NCBI RefSeq assembly: GCF_000969605.1 | Contig: NZ_JZUE01000027.1 | Coordinates: forward strand, 1 to 64,000 | Length of the DNA stretch: 64,000 nt | Origin: Aquincola tertiaricarbonis | Lineage (GTDB): Bacteria > Pseudomonadota > Gammaproteobacteria > Burkholderiales > Burkholderiaceae_C | Direction of reading: 5' to 3' | Part shown: positions 50,748-59,913 of the stretch, piece by piece | Position numbering within the stretch: the first letter of the stretch is position 1 | Layout of the letters: each line of letters begins with the position of its first letter | Program-made: the position numbers and the translations under genes | The notes under the pieces: generated by a model | The model's database searches: none | The model's input: the letters and a program-made list of their open reading frames with translations, nothing else | Told to the model about the DNA's origin: nothing

Positions 50748-52652
50748 TTACAAGGTGGCGGGGCCATCGGATCCGGCCCGTGGGGTACGTGGGACATGTC
50801 CGACCCGGTCCGATGGCACGCCTTCGTGGTGGAACTGCATCGCCGCCAGCCGGGCATACAACCCGCCGCGCTGGATCAGCTCGGCATGGGTGCCCATGTC
50901 GACGATGCGGCCGGCGTCCATCACCACGATGCGGTCGGCGCGCTGCACCGTGGCCAGCCGGTGGGCGATGACCAGCGTGGTGCGGTTGGCCATCGCGCTT
51001 TCCAGTGCGGCTTGCACCACGCGCTCGCTCTCGGCGTCCAGCGCGCTGGTGGCCTCGTCCAGCAGCAGCAGCGGCGGATTCTTCAGGATGGCGCGGGCGA
51101 TGCTGATGCGCTGCCGCTGGCCGCCGGACAGCCGCACGCCGCGCTCGCCCAGGTAGGTGTCGTAGCCCTCGGGCAGCGCCATCAGGAAGTCGTGCGCATA
51201 AGCTGCCCGGGCGGCGGCCTGCACCTCGGCGTCGGTGGCCTCGGGCCGGCCGTAGCGGATGTTCTCCAGCGCACTCGTCGAGAAGATCACGCTGTCCTGC
51301 GGCACGATGCCCACGCGCTCGCGCAACGCATGCATCGACGTCTCGGCCACCGGCACGCCGTCGATCAGCACCCGGCCGCGCTGCGCGTCGTAGAAGCGCA
51401 GCAGCAGCTGGAACACCGTGCTCTTGCCCGCGCCGCTGGGCCCCACCAGGGCCACCGTCTCGCCGGGGCGCACCTCCAGCGTGAAGTCGACCAGCGAGGG
51501 TTGGCCGGGCCGCGACGGATAGTGGAACTGCAGCTGCTGCAGCGCCACCGCCGAGCCGCCGGCCACCGCGGGCAGCGGCCGCGGCTGCGCCGGGTCGCGC
51601 ACCGGCGAGCGGGCGGCCAGCAGTTCCATCAGCCGCTCGGTGGCGCCGGCGGCACGCTGCAGGTCGCCGTACACCTCGCTCAGCGCGGCCACGCTGCCGA
51701 TGAACAGGATGATGAACACCACCGTCTGCCCCAGGTGCCCGGCGGTGATGGTGCCGGCCAGCACCGCCTGCGTGCCCTGATACAGGCCCCACAGCAGCGC
51801 GCCGAAGGTGGCGCTGATGATGAAGGCCACCAGCAGGGCCCGCACCCGCGAGCGCCGGCGCGCGGTGTCGAAGGCGGCCTCGGTGGCCTCGGCAAAGCGG
51901 GCGGACTCGCGCTGCTCCTGGGTGTAGCTCTGCACGATGGGGATGGCGTTCAGCACCTCGGCGGCGATGGCGCTGCTGTCGGCGATGCGGTCCTGGCTGG
52001 CGCGGCTGAGCCGGCGTACCCGGCGCCCGAAGTACAGCGCCGGCGCCACCACCAGCACCAGGATGCCCAGCACCTGCGTCATCACCCAGGGGTTGGTGAT
52101 GATGAGCATCAGCAGCGCGCCGCTGCCCATCAGCGTGTTGCGCAGGCCCAGCGACAGGCTGGAGCCCACCACCGTCTGCACCAGCGTGGTGTCGGTGGTC
52201 AGGCGGCTGAGCACTTCACCCGTGCGGGTGCTCTCGAAGAACTCGGGGCTTTGCCGCACCACATGGCCGTACACCGCGTCGCGCAGGTCGGCGGCGATGC
52301 GCTCGCCCAGCCAGCTCACCAGGTAGAAGCGCGCGCCGGAGAACACGCCCAGCGCCGCGCCAACGGCGAACAGCGCCAGGAAATGGTCCCGCAGCGCCAG
52401 CACCTGCTGGCCGCGGTCCGAGGGCACCAGGCCCTGGTCGATCAACTGCCGAAGCGCCAGCGGAAAGGCCAGCGTGGTGGCCGCCGCCAGCAGCAGGAAC
52501 AAGCCGGCCAGCGCAATGCGGGTGCGGTAGGGCCGCATGAAGGGCAGCAGTGCGCGCAGCGCCCGCACCGGCCGCTTGGGTGGCAAGGTGGCCTCAGCGG
52601 GAGCCGGGGCGGCGGCGGGGGAAACGGTGGCGGTGGGCGGGGAGGCGGACAC
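50748..52652 (-). CDS. ABC exporter with fused membrane and ATPase domains (MsbA/ABCB-like)
   Basis: A protein of about 634 residues. A six-helix ABC_membrane domain (ALRALLPFMRPYRTRIALAGLFLLL and following) is joined to a nucleotide-binding domain with Walker A GPSGAGKST, Q-loop IVPQDSVIF, signature RLSGGQRQRISIARAIL, Walker B LLLLDEATSALDAESE and VIAHRLATV. The ATPase carries DEA, so it should hydrolyse ATP. The length matches MsbA/ABCB homodimers, which export lipids or drugs. The start is uncertain: GTG at 52652 is listed, TTG at 52676 is close, and an open frame continues to 52784 within the operator region. It diverges from the MarR-efflux operon and may share its control. Confidence 0.87.
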   Translation of the reverse strand: MSASPPTATVSPAAAPAPAEATLPPKRPVRALRALLPFMRPYRTRIALAGLFLLLAAATTLAFPLALRQLIDQGLVPSDRGQQVLALRDHFLALFAVGAALGVFSGARFYLVSWLGERIAADLRDAVYGHVVRQSPEFFESTRTGEVLSRLTTDTTLVQTVVGSSLSLGLRNTLMGSGALLMLIITNPWVMTQVLGILVLVVAPALYFGRRVRRLSRASQDRIADSSAIAAEVLNAIPIVQSYTQEQRESARFAEATEAAFDTARRRSRVRALLVAFIISATFGALLWGLYQGTQAVLAGTITAGHLGQTVVFIILFIGSVAALSEVYGDLQRAAGATERLMELLAARSPVRDPAQPRPLPAVAGGSAVALQQLQFHYPSRPGQPSLVDFTLEVRPGETVALVGPSGAGKSTVFQLLLRFYDAQRGRVLIDGVPVAETSMHALRERVGIVPQDSVIFSTSALENIRYGRPEATDAEVQAAARAAYAHDFLMALPEGYDTYLGERGVRLSGGQRQRISIARAILKNPPLLLLDEATSALDAESERVVQAALESAMANRTTLVIAHRLATVQRADRIVVMDAGRIVDMGTHAELIQRGGLYARLAAMQFHHEGVPSDRVGHVPRTPRAGSDGPATL

Positions 52653-52769
52653 GGAAGAAGGCAGGCGACGAGGCAATGGACGAGCGGCGCAGCCGCGTGG
52701 ATTCGGGCAGCGCACCGGGCGCAGTGTAGGCAGCAGGGGCAGGGCGCATGCTGCGCTGGCGCAAAAGCC

Positions 52770-52839
52770 CGCCTCGGCAAACACTGCCTGGGCAATCGGT
52801 GCCCAAGCAGCTACTGCCTTGACAATGATTGCCTAGGCA
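52770..52839. promoter_or_regulatory. Three TGCCTNGGCA palindromes, candidate MarR operators
   Basis: CGCCTCGGCA (52770-52779), TGCCTGGGCA (52785-52794) and TGCCTAGGCA (52830-52839) share the core GCCTNGGCA. Site-to-site spacing is 15 and 45 bp. The third is a perfect palindrome and lies in the spacer between the -35 and -10 hexamers of the marR promoter. This is the classical layout for autorepression, and the first two could act on the divergent ABC exporter gene. Confidence 0.65.
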
Positions 52840-52847
52840 CGTATTAT
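52819..52847 (+). promoter_or_regulatory. Consensus-like sigma-70 promoter of the MarR-efflux operon
   Basis: TTGACA (52819-52824), a 17-base spacer, then TATTAT (52842-52847): one mismatch from perfect. The start codon ATG is at 52855, only seven bases after the -10, so the transcript would begin at or within a base or two of the ATG and the marR message should be leaderless. Confidence 0.75.
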
Positions 52848-52854
52848 CCCGCCC

Positions 52855-53394
52855 ATGGTCAAACCCGCTGAACCCGCTGCCGCTCCCGCTTTGGAGAACG
52901 CCGCCACCCTCGCCGCCGACTTCTACCGCGCGGATGCCTGGGTGCCGGAAGACAGCCTGGGCATGCTGTTCAAGCGGGTGATGCAGTCCATCGCGCTGCA
53001 GGCCGACCGACGCCTGGCCGAGCACGGCCTGACCCATGTGCAGTGGGTGGCGCTGATGAAGCTCAAGACCGGCCATGGCTGCACCGTCGCCGGCCTGGCG
53101 CGTGACCTGCAGACCGACGCCGGCGCCATGACCCGCTCGCTGGACCGCCTGGAAGCCAAGGGCATGGTGGCCCGCGTGCGCAGCGCCACAGACCGCCGCG
53201 TGGTCAACCTGGCGCTCACCGAGGAGGGCGAACGCCTGGCCGCGCTGGTGGTGCCGGTGCTGGCCGAGGTGTTCAACAACCACCTGGCCGGTTTCAGCCC
53301 TGACGAATGGCAGCTGCTGCTGTCGCTGCTGCGCCGCATGGTGCGCAACGGCGACGCGCTGCGCGAAGCCGACGGCGGCGACGCCGCGGCCTGA
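52855..53394 (+). CDS. MarR-family transcriptional regulator
   Basis: A 179-residue winged-helix regulator. The dimerisation helix is about 35-60, and the DNA-binding part is VAGLARDLQTDAGAMTRSLDRLEAKGMVARVRSATDRRVVNLALTEEGE in sequence (about 80-128; recognition helix DAGAMTRSLDRLEAKG, wing ATDRR). It has an N-terminal extension of about 30 residues. It heads the efflux operon, like EmrR before emrAB, and probably represses it until a toxic ligand binds. No ribosome site precedes the ATG, which agrees with a leaderless transcript. Confidence 0.92.
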   Translation: MVKPAEPAAAPALENAATLAADFYRADAWVPEDSLGMLFKRVMQSIALQADRRLAEHGLTHVQWVALMKLKTGHGCTVAGLARDLQTDAGAMTRSLDRLEAKGMVARVRSATDRRVVNLALTEEGERLAALVVPVLAEVFNNHLAGFSPDEWQLLLSLLRRMVRNGDALREADGGDAAA

Positions 53395-53416
53395 AAGAAC
53401 CAACGAAAGCTCTGCC

Positions 53417-54949
53417 GTGAACCTCCGCCATTCCCATCCCGATTGCCACGGCGCCGGCCCGCTGTGCCTGGCGCAGTGCCTGCTGCAGCGCGCGCTGCCG
53501 CGCAAGTCCACCTCGCTGACCACGCTGACCGCCGCGTTGGCGGTGGCCTCCGCAGTGCTGCTGGTGGCCGGCTGCGCCAGCCCGGGTGCGATGCCGCCGC
53601 CCGCCCAGGCCCTGGCGCCCGCCCGCGTGGGCCTGGTCGCCGACGCGGCCCTGCCCGAGGTGCAGCCGCGCTGGTGGCAGGCCTTCGGCGATCCCGCGCT
53701 GGACGCGCTCGTCGACAAGGCCCTGGCCGACAGCCCCAGCCTGCAGGTGGCCGCGGCGCGGGTGGCCCGTGCCGGTGCCGCCATCGACGACGCCCGCGCC
53801 GCCGACCGGCCCAACGCCACGCTGAGCGCCGAGGCCACCCGCCAGCGCTACACCGAGAACGGCCTGGTGCCTCAGCCGCTGGCCGGCACCACCCGCACCA
53901 ATGCCACGCTGCAGGCCGGCCTGTCGTGGGAGCTGGACTTCTTCGGCCGCCACCGCGCGGCACTGGAAGCTGCCCTGGGCAGCGAACGTGCCGCCCGCGC
54001 CGACGCCGATGCCGCCCGGCTGATGCTGGCCACCGACGTGGTGCGCAGCTACGTGGCCCTGGCCCGTGCCCAGGCCCTGCGCGACGTGGCGCAGCGGGCC
54101 CTGGCCCAGCGCGACGAGACGCTGGGCCTGGTGCGCCAGCGGGTGGGCGCGGGGCTGGACACCCATGTCGAACTGCGCCAGGGCGAAGGCGCGCTGCCCG
54201 AAGCGCGGGTGCAGATCGCCCGGCTGGACGAGCAGATGGCCCTGGCCCGCAACCAGCTGGCCGCGCTCACCGCCCAGCCGCCCCAGGCGCTGGCCGGGCT
54301 GCAGCCGGCGCTGGCGCCGGTGCAACTGGAGGCGCTGCCCACGCAGCTGGGCGCCGACCTGCTGGGCCGCCGGCCCGACATCGCCGCCGCCCGCTGGCGG
54401 GTGGAAGCGGCCACGCAGGACGTGGCCGTGGCCCGCACCGAGTTCTATCCCGACGTCAACCTCACCGCCTTCGCCGGCTTCAGCGCGCTGGGGCTGGGAC
54501 ACCTGATCGAGGCCGGCAGCCGCCAGGCCGGTGCCGGCCCGGCGATCCGGCTGCCGATCTTCGACGCCGGCCGGCTGCGCGCCAACCTGCGCGGCCGCGG
54601 CGCCGACCTGGACGCGGCGGTGCAGAGCTACAACGGCGCGGTGGTGACCGCCGTGCGCGAGGTGGCCGACCAGCTGGCCTCGCTGCAGGCCATCGCGCGC
54701 CAGCAGCAGGAGCAGGTGGCCGCCCAGGCCGCCGCCGAAAGCGCCTACGACCTGGCCCTGCAGCGCTACCGCGCCGGCCTGGGCACCTACCTGGTGGTGC
54801 TGAGCGCCGAGACCAACGTGCTGGCGCAGCGTCGCATCGCCGCCGAGCTCAAGGCCCGCGCGCTGGACAGCCAGGCCCTGCTGATGCGCGGCCTGGGCGG
54901 TGGCTGGCGGGAGACCGGCGCGGCCGCCACCGTGGCCGTGGCGCACTGA
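53417..54949 (+). CDS. Outer-membrane efflux lipoprotein (NodT/OprM family)
   Basis: A 510-residue TolC-like channel lipoprotein. After an N-region of about 40 residues comes a lipobox (LLVAGCASPG). Two outer-membrane efflux repeats follow (about 85-290 and 300-490), with NodT marks RWWQAFGDPALDALVDKAL, LSWELDFFGRHRAALEAA, LGRRPDIAAARWRVEAATQDVAVARTEFYPDVNLTAFAGFSALGL and DAGRLRANL. The start is GTG at 53417, 22 bp after marR. It forms the outer-membrane duct for the MFS pump encoded downstream. Confidence 0.92.
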   Translation: MNLRHSHPDCHGAGPLCLAQCLLQRALPRKSTSLTTLTAALAVASAVLLVAGCASPGAMPPPAQALAPARVGLVADAALPEVQPRWWQAFGDPALDALVDKALADSPSLQVAAARVARAGAAIDDARAADRPNATLSAEATRQRYTENGLVPQPLAGTTRTNATLQAGLSWELDFFGRHRAALEAALGSERAARADADAARLMLATDVVRSYVALARAQALRDVAQRALAQRDETLGLVRQRVGAGLDTHVELRQGEGALPEARVQIARLDEQMALARNQLAALTAQPPQALAGLQPALAPVQLEALPTQLGADLLGRRPDIAAARWRVEAATQDVAVARTEFYPDVNLTAFAGFSALGLGHLIEAGSRQAGAGPAIRLPIFDAGRLRANLRGRGADLDAAVQSYNGAVVTAVREVADQLASLQAIARQQQEQVAAQAAAESAYDLALQRYRAGLGTYLVVLSAETNVLAQRRIAAELKARALDSQALLMRGLGGGWRETGAAATVAVAH

Positions 54950-55008
54950 ATTTCCCTGCCGCGCGGTCCGCAGCGGACGCCGGCGCCTCCTACACGAGAG
55001 CAGTACCG

Positions 55009-56289
55009 ATGAGCGACACACATGACAACGCGGCCCAGCCCGCCGGCCCGGCCCGCAAGCGTGGCCTGCTGATCCTCGGCGGCGTGGTGCTGCTGGGCGC
55101 GGCCGCCTGGGGCGTGCACCACTGGCAGGTGGCCCGCCACTTCGAGAACACCGACAACGCCTACGTGCAGGCCAACGTGGTGCAGATCACGCCGCAGATC
55201 GGCGGCACCGTGCTGGCCATCCAGGCCGACGATACCGACTACGTGAAGGCCGGCCAGCCGCTGGTCAAGCTCGACCCGGCCGATGCCCGCGTCGCGCTCG
55301 ACCGCGCCGAGGCGCAGCTGGCGCAGACGGTGCGCGAGGTGCGCACGCTGTTCTCCAACAACGCGGCACTGAAGGCGCAGGTGGCGCTGCGCGACGCCGA
55401 CGTGGCCCGCGCCAGGAGCGACCTGCAGCGCGCGCAGGACGACGTGGAGCGCCGCCGCCCGCTGCTGGCCACCGGCGCGGTGGGGCAGGAGGAGTTCAAC
55501 CATGCGCAGTCGCAGCTGGCGGCGGTGAAGAGCGCCGTGGCGGCGGCCGAATCGGCCCGCGTGGCCGCGGCCGAGCAGCTGGCGGCCAATGTCGCGCTCA
55601 CCGATGGCAGCGCGGTGGAAGACCACCCCAACGTGCAGCGCGCCGCGGCCCAGGTGCGCGAGGCCTTTCTTGCCGCGCAGCGCACCGAGCTGCTGGCGCC
55701 GGTGGACGGCTACGTCGCCCGCCGCAGCGTGCAGCTGGGCCAGCGTGTGCAGGCCGGCGCGCCGCTGATGTCGGTGGTGTCGCTGGGTGACACCTGGGTG
55801 GATGCCAACTTCAAGGAAGGCCAGCTGCGCAAGCTGCGCATCGGCCAGCCGGCCACGCTGGAAGCCGACGTCTACGGCAGCAAGGTGGAGTACCACGGCA
55901 CCGTGGTCGGCCTGGGTGCCGGCACCGGCTCGGCCTTCTCGCTGCTGCCGGCGCAGAACGCCACCGGCAACTGGATCAAGGTGGTGCAGCGGGTGCCGGT
56001 GCGCATTGCGCTCGATCCGAAGGAAGTGCAGGCGCATCCGCTGCGCGTGGGCCTGTCGATGGACGTGACGGTGGACGTCACCCAGCAGGACGGCAAGGTG
56101 CTGGCCGATGCCGGCAAGACGCCCACGCAGGTGCAGACCCAGGTGTACGACGCCATCGATGCCCGGGCCGACGAGGAAGTGCGGCGCATCGTGGCCTCGC
56201 AGCTGGGCAAGCGGCTGGCGGCCGCGCCCGCCGTGGCGCGGGTGGCCAGCGCCGGCGCCGCCTCGTCCGCCGGCACCGCCGCGCACTGA
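55009..56289 (+). CDS. emrA: EmrA-like periplasmic adaptor (HlyD family)
   Basis: A 426-residue membrane fusion protein. One N-terminal helix (GLLILGGVVLLGAAAWGVHHW, about 19-39) is followed by a lipoyl half-motif (NTDNAYVQANVVQITPQIGGTVLAI), a long coiled-coil hairpin (about 100-215) and the second lipoyl half (LLAPVDGYVARRSVQLGQRVQAGAPLMSVV). The C-terminal beta-barrel includes WVDANFKEGQLRKLRIGQPA. This is the EmrA type that pairs with a DHA2 MFS pump. Gene order is marR, outer-membrane channel, emrA, emrB, a complete tripartite pump. Confidence 0.92.
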   Translation: MSDTHDNAAQPAGPARKRGLLILGGVVLLGAAAWGVHHWQVARHFENTDNAYVQANVVQITPQIGGTVLAIQADDTDYVKAGQPLVKLDPADARVALDRAEAQLAQTVREVRTLFSNNAALKAQVALRDADVARARSDLQRAQDDVERRRPLLATGAVGQEEFNHAQSQLAAVKSAVAAAESARVAAAEQLAANVALTDGSAVEDHPNVQRAAAQVREAFLAAQRTELLAPVDGYVARRSVQLGQRVQAGAPLMSVVSLGDTWVDANFKEGQLRKLRIGQPATLEADVYGSKVEYHGTVVGLGAGTGSAFSLLPAQNATGNWIKVVQRVPVRIALDPKEVQAHPLRVGLSMDVTVDVTQQDGKVLADAGKTPTQVQTQVYDAIDARADEEVRRIVASQLGKRLAAAPAVARVASAGAASSAGTAAH

Positions 56290-56301
56290 CCGGAGCCCGC
56301 C

Positions 56302-57912
56302 TTGGCATCCGACACCTCCCTGGCCGCCGGGCCTGGCGCAGCCGCGCCGGCGCCGGTCCGCCCGGCCGCCGCGCCGGCCGCGCCGCAGCCGCTGCAGGGC
56401 GCGCAGCTGGCGCTGGGCACGCTGGCGCTGTCGCTGGCCACCTTCATGAACGTGCTGGACACGTCGATTGCCAACGTGTCGCTGCCGGCCATCGCCGGCG
56501 ACCTGGGCGTCAGCCCCACGCAGGGCACCTGGGTCATCACCAGCTTCGCGGTGGCCAATGCGATCTCGGTGCCGCTGACCGGCTGGCTCACCCAGCGCTT
56601 CGGGGCGGTGCGCCTGTTCACGCTCAGCGTGCTGCTGTTCGTGCTGGCCTCCTGGCTGTGCGGCCTGGCGCCTTCGCTGGAGGCGCTGATCGGCTTTCGC
56701 GTGCTGCAGGGCCTGGTGGCCGGGCCGATGATCCCGCTGTCGCAGACGCTGTTGCTGTCGAGCTATCCGAAGGCCAAGGCCGGCACCGCGCTGGCGCTGT
56801 GGGGCATGACCACGCTGGTGGCGCCGGTGGTGGGGCCGCTGCTGGGCGGCTGGATCACCGACAACATCGCCTGGCCCTGGATCTTCTACATCAACGTGCC
56901 GGTGGGCATCTTCGCGGCAGGCCTCACGTGGAGCATCTACCGCACGCGCGAGACGCCGCGCAAGCGCCTGCCGATCGACAGCGTGGGCCTGGGCCTGCTG
57001 GTGCTGTGGGTGGGCGCGATGCAGATCGCGCTGGACAAGGGCAAGGAGCTGGACTGGTTCGCCTCCGGGCAGATCGTGCTGCTGAGCGTGGTGGCGGTGG
57101 TGGGCCTGGCGGCCTTCATCATCTGGGAGCTGACCGACAAGCACCCGGTGGTGGACCTGCGCCTGTTTGCCCGCCGCAACTTCGTCTTCGGCGCGCTGTC
57201 GCTGTCGGTGGCCTACGGCCTGTTCTTCGGCAACGTGGTGCTGCTGCCGCTGTGGCTGCAGCAGTACATGGGCTACAACGCCACCACCGCCGGCATGGCG
57301 CTGGCGCCGGTGGGCGTGCTGGCCATCCTGCTGTCGCCGCTGGTGGGCAGGAAAGTGGCGCAGTGGGACCCGCGGGTGATGGCCAGCGGCGCCTTCGTGG
57401 TGTTCGCGCTGGTGCTGTGGATGCGCTCGCAGTTCACCACCCAGACCGACCAGCTCACCATCCTGATCCCCACGGTGATCCAGGGCGCGGCGATGGCCTT
57501 CTTCTTCATCCCGCTGACCACCATCACGCTGTCGGGCATTGCGCCGCAGCGGCTGCCGGCGGCGGCGGGCCTGTCCAACTTCGTGCGCATCACCGCGGGT
57601 GCCATCGGCACCTCGGTGGCCACCACGCTGTGGGAGAACCGCGCCGCCATGCACCATGCGCACCTGACCGAGCAGATCACCGCCGGCAGCGTCGCCAGCA
57701 CGCAGGTGCTGGGCACGCTGGGCGCGGCGGGGCTGGATGCGCAGCAGGCGCTGGCGCAGGTGAACCGGCTGATCGACCAGCAGGCTTTCACCCGCGCGGC
57801 CGACGACATCTTCTACGGCTCCAGCTTCCTGTTCCTGGCGCTCATCGTGATGATCTGGTTCACCGCCCGGCCGCAAGGCGGCGGAGGGGCGGACGCCGGC
57901 GGCGCGCACTGA
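56302..57912 (+). CDS. emrB: EmrB-like DHA2 family MFS multidrug exporter
   Basis: A 536-residue inner-membrane antiporter with 14 predicted helices after an Ala/Pro-rich N-tail. Marks: ATFMNVLDTSIANVSLPAIAGDLGVS (helix 1), GTWVITSFAVANAISVPLTGWLTQRFG (motif A region), LCGLAPSLEALIGFRVLQGLVAGPMIPLSQTLLL and GTALALWGMTTLVAPVVGPLLGGWITD (motif C). TTG start at 56302, with CGGAG about nine bases upstream; it is 12 bp after emrA. It extrudes hydrophobic toxicants through the EmrA/NodT conduit. Confidence 0.92.
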   Translation: MASDTSLAAGPGAAAPAPVRPAAAPAAPQPLQGAQLALGTLALSLATFMNVLDTSIANVSLPAIAGDLGVSPTQGTWVITSFAVANAISVPLTGWLTQRFGAVRLFTLSVLLFVLASWLCGLAPSLEALIGFRVLQGLVAGPMIPLSQTLLLSSYPKAKAGTALALWGMTTLVAPVVGPLLGGWITDNIAWPWIFYINVPVGIFAAGLTWSIYRTRETPRKRLPIDSVGLGLLVLWVGAMQIALDKGKELDWFASGQIVLLSVVAVVGLAAFIIWELTDKHPVVDLRLFARRNFVFGALSLSVAYGLFFGNVVLLPLWLQQYMGYNATTAGMALAPVGVLAILLSPLVGRKVAQWDPRVMASGAFVVFALVLWMRSQFTTQTDQLTILIPTVIQGAAMAFFFIPLTTITLSGIAPQRLPAAAGLSNFVRITAGAIGTSVATTLWENRAAMHHAHLTEQITAGSVASTQVLGTLGAAGLDAQQALAQVNRLIDQQAFTRAADDIFYGSSFLFLALIVMIWFTARPQGGGGADAGGAH

Positions 57913-58021
57913 GGAATTAGGGGTGTTTGGCGCGCATGTTCGGGGCATTGTGCGCAGCAGCAAACAGCCCGTCGGGGTGGCCTTTGTGGTCGAATCAATC
58001 CCCCGTTTTGACGACTTCGCC

Positions 58022-58837
58022 ATGATCGACTCGCCCTTCGATTCCGCCGGGCTGCGTTGGCTGGACCGCCGCGTACCGGGCAGCCGGCCTTGGTCGGTGG
58101 CGCTGCCGGTGGGCGTGGGCTGTGGCCTGGCTGCCGCCGGCATCGCGGCCACCGCCGCCACGCTGCTGGGCGCTGCCGACCGGGCCACCGTGGCCGTCGT
58201 CGCCGGCCTGGCCACCGCGGCGGTGGGCGGGCTGCTGGGGCTGCTGGTGGCGCAACTGGTGCAGTCGCTGCGGCAGCTGCACCAGCGGGTGACGGTGATG
58301 GCCACCCGCGACGACCTCACCGGCGTGCTCAACCGCCGGCACTTCATGCTGCTGGCCGAGCGCGAATGGGCCCGCTGCCGCCGCTACGAGGCCGACGGCG
58401 CGGTGCTGCTGGTGGATGCCGACCACTTCCGCCGCATCAACGACCACCACGGCCATGCCGCCGGCGACGCGCTGCTGCGCGACATCGTGCGCGTGACCGG
58501 CGGCCTGCTGCGCCAGGCCGACGTGCTGGCCCGCTCCGACGGCGAGGCGCTGATCGTGCTGCTGCCGCAGACCGATCCGCTGGGCGCGCTGGACGTGGCC
58601 GAGCGCATCCGCGAGCACGTGGCCTCGCTGCGGCTCGACTGGCAGGGCACCAGCGTGTTCACCACCGTCAGCATCGGCGTCGCGTCGATGGGCGCCAGCC
58701 ACACCTCGCTGGACGCGCTGATGGCCGACGTGGAAGGCGCGCTGGCCGCCGCCAAGGCCGCCGGCCGCAACTGCGTGCGCGCCGCGCCGATTCAGCCCAG
58801 GCGCAACGGCGAGGCCCGGCCCGTCATCTCCAAGTAG
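58022..58837 (+). CDS. Degenerate GGDEF-domain membrane protein
   Basis: A 271-residue protein. Two hydrophobic helices (WSVALPVGVGCGLAAAGIAATAATLLG and TVAVVAGLATAAVGGLLGLLVAQLV) precede a GGDEF-fold domain (ATRDDLTGVLNRRHFMLLAEREW, VLLVDADHFRRINDHHGHAAGD). The signature position reads SDGEA in place of GGDEF: the metal-binding third residue is Gly, so diguanylate cyclase activity is probably lost. It may be a c-di-GMP or GTP receptor or a scaffold. The ATG at 58022 is preferred; a GTG at 57923 is in frame. Its 3' end overlaps the convergent lipocalin gene by 46 bp. Confidence 0.85.
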   Translation: MIDSPFDSAGLRWLDRRVPGSRPWSVALPVGVGCGLAAAGIAATAATLLGAADRATVAVVAGLATAAVGGLLGLLVAQLVQSLRQLHQRVTVMATRDDLTGVLNRRHFMLLAEREWARCRRYEADGAVLLVDADHFRRINDHHGHAAGDALLRDIVRVTGGLLRQADVLARSDGEALIVLLPQTDPLGALDVAERIREHVASLRLDWQGTSVFTTVSIGVASMGASHTSLDALMADVEGALAAAKAAGRNCVRAAPIQPRRNGEARPVISK

Positions 58838-59913
58838 CCGCGGCCCACGCGGCGCTGCGTGCCGGCGTCCAGCAGGTCGCTCAGGCCTTCCCAGTAGATG
58901 GAGCCGGTGGACGCGCGGCTGTCCAGCTCCTGCGCATCGATGAGCGCCCGCACCTCGAAGCGGCCGGCCGGCGTGTCCACCGTCCACTGCACCGGATAGC
59001 TGCTGCGCGTCGCCGGGCTGGTCCATCCGCGGCCCGGGGTGAAGCGCACCTCGTCGGGTCCGAAGGCGCGCACCGCGCCGCCGGCCGCACGGAAGCTGCC
59101 GCCGGCCCACAGCGCGGAGCCGTCGCGCCGCCGCAGCTGGAAGGCGGTGAGGGCACTGCCGTCGTCCAGGTTCATGCCGATCCAGTCCCAGCCCACGGCG
59201 TCGGGATTGAGCAGCGTCTCGCTCCATTCATGGTCCAGCCAGGCGCGGCCCTGCACCGGCAGCGGCGCAGCGCCCGCGCCCACCGCCAGCGTGCCGGTGA
59301 CCGCCAGCTGCGGCTGCGAGTAGTAGTGGCTGGCCTCGTCGGCATTCGGCCCCTTGCGCGACCAGCCTTGGTCGCCCTGCAGCAGCAGCGGCTGCGTGGT
59401 GGCCAGCGCCAGCTCGAAGCCGAAGCCGGCGGCGCGATCGGCCAGCCGGGCGCGGTAGCTGCTGCGCCCGGCCGGGCCCTCGCGGCGGAAGCGCCAGTCG
59501 TCGATGCGCACGTCGGTGTCGGCCAGCGAGGCGGTCACCCGCGGCTGCGCTGGATCGCCGTTCCAGCGACCGATGCGCTCGGCATGCAGCAGCCGCTGCG
59601 CGCCCAGGTCGCTGACCGCCGCATGCGCGAACAGCAGCTGCCGCGCGGCAAAGCGGCTGGCGTTGCCGGCCGCCAGGTCGGTGCGCGAGCGGAAGAAGGT
59701 GAGCTGGAAGCCGAAGAGCGCGCCGCCGTCGGCCTGCAGCCAGCCGGTGGCGTACCACCACTCGGTGCGGCTGTCGGGATGGGCGCCGTGGTCGCGCGGA
59801 AACTGCAGCGGCCGCGGCGCGATGGCGGCCTGGGCAGCGGCCGGCAGCAGCACCGTCGGCAGCGGCAGCCCGGCCAGCGCGCACCAGCGCAGCAGCAGGC
59901 GTCGGCGGTCCAT
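58792..59913 (-). CDS. Lipocalin-like (AttH/CrtC family) exported protein
   Basis: A 373-residue protein with an Arg-rich, possibly Tat-type signal ([20 protein letters not shown], cleavage near AAQAA). The body has the AttH/carotenoid-hydratase lipocalin marks: [70 protein letters not shown] and [21 protein letters not shown]. The start shares one base with the permease stop (TGATG). In Agrobacterium, attH lies with attEFG ABC genes, and the same set occurs here. It likely binds a hydrophobic molecule handled by the transporter. A carotenoid hydratase role is unlikely without carotenoid genes. Confidence 0.87.
   Translation of the reverse strand: MDRRRLLLRWCALAGLPLPTVLLPAAAQAAIAPRPLQFPRDHGAHPDSRTEWWYATGWLQADGGALFGFQLTFFRSRTDLAAGNASRFAARQLLFAHAAVSDLGAQRLLHAERIGRWNGDPAQPRVTASLADTDVRIDDWRFRREGPAGRSSYRARLADRAAGFGFELALATTQPLLLQGDQGWSRKGPNADEASHYYSQPQLAVTGTLAVGAGAAPLPVQGRAWLDHEWSETLLNPDAVGWDWIGMNLDDGSALTAFQLRRRDGSALWAGGSFRAAGGAVRAFGPDEVRFTPGRGWTSPATRSSYPVQWTVDTPAGRFEVRALIDAQELDSRASTGSIYWEGLSDLLDAGTQRRVGRGYLEMTGRASPLRLG

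Noticed and set aside
54787-58347. An 1186-codon open frame antisense to the efflux operon
   Set aside because: It crosses several well-supported genes on the other strand and shows only Arg/His/Gln/Ala-rich low complexity.
58792-59913. Carotenoid 1,2-hydratase (CrtC)
   Set aside because: The lipocalin-like fold is shared, but there are no carotenoid genes in view and the gene sits in an AttEFGH-like ABC operon.
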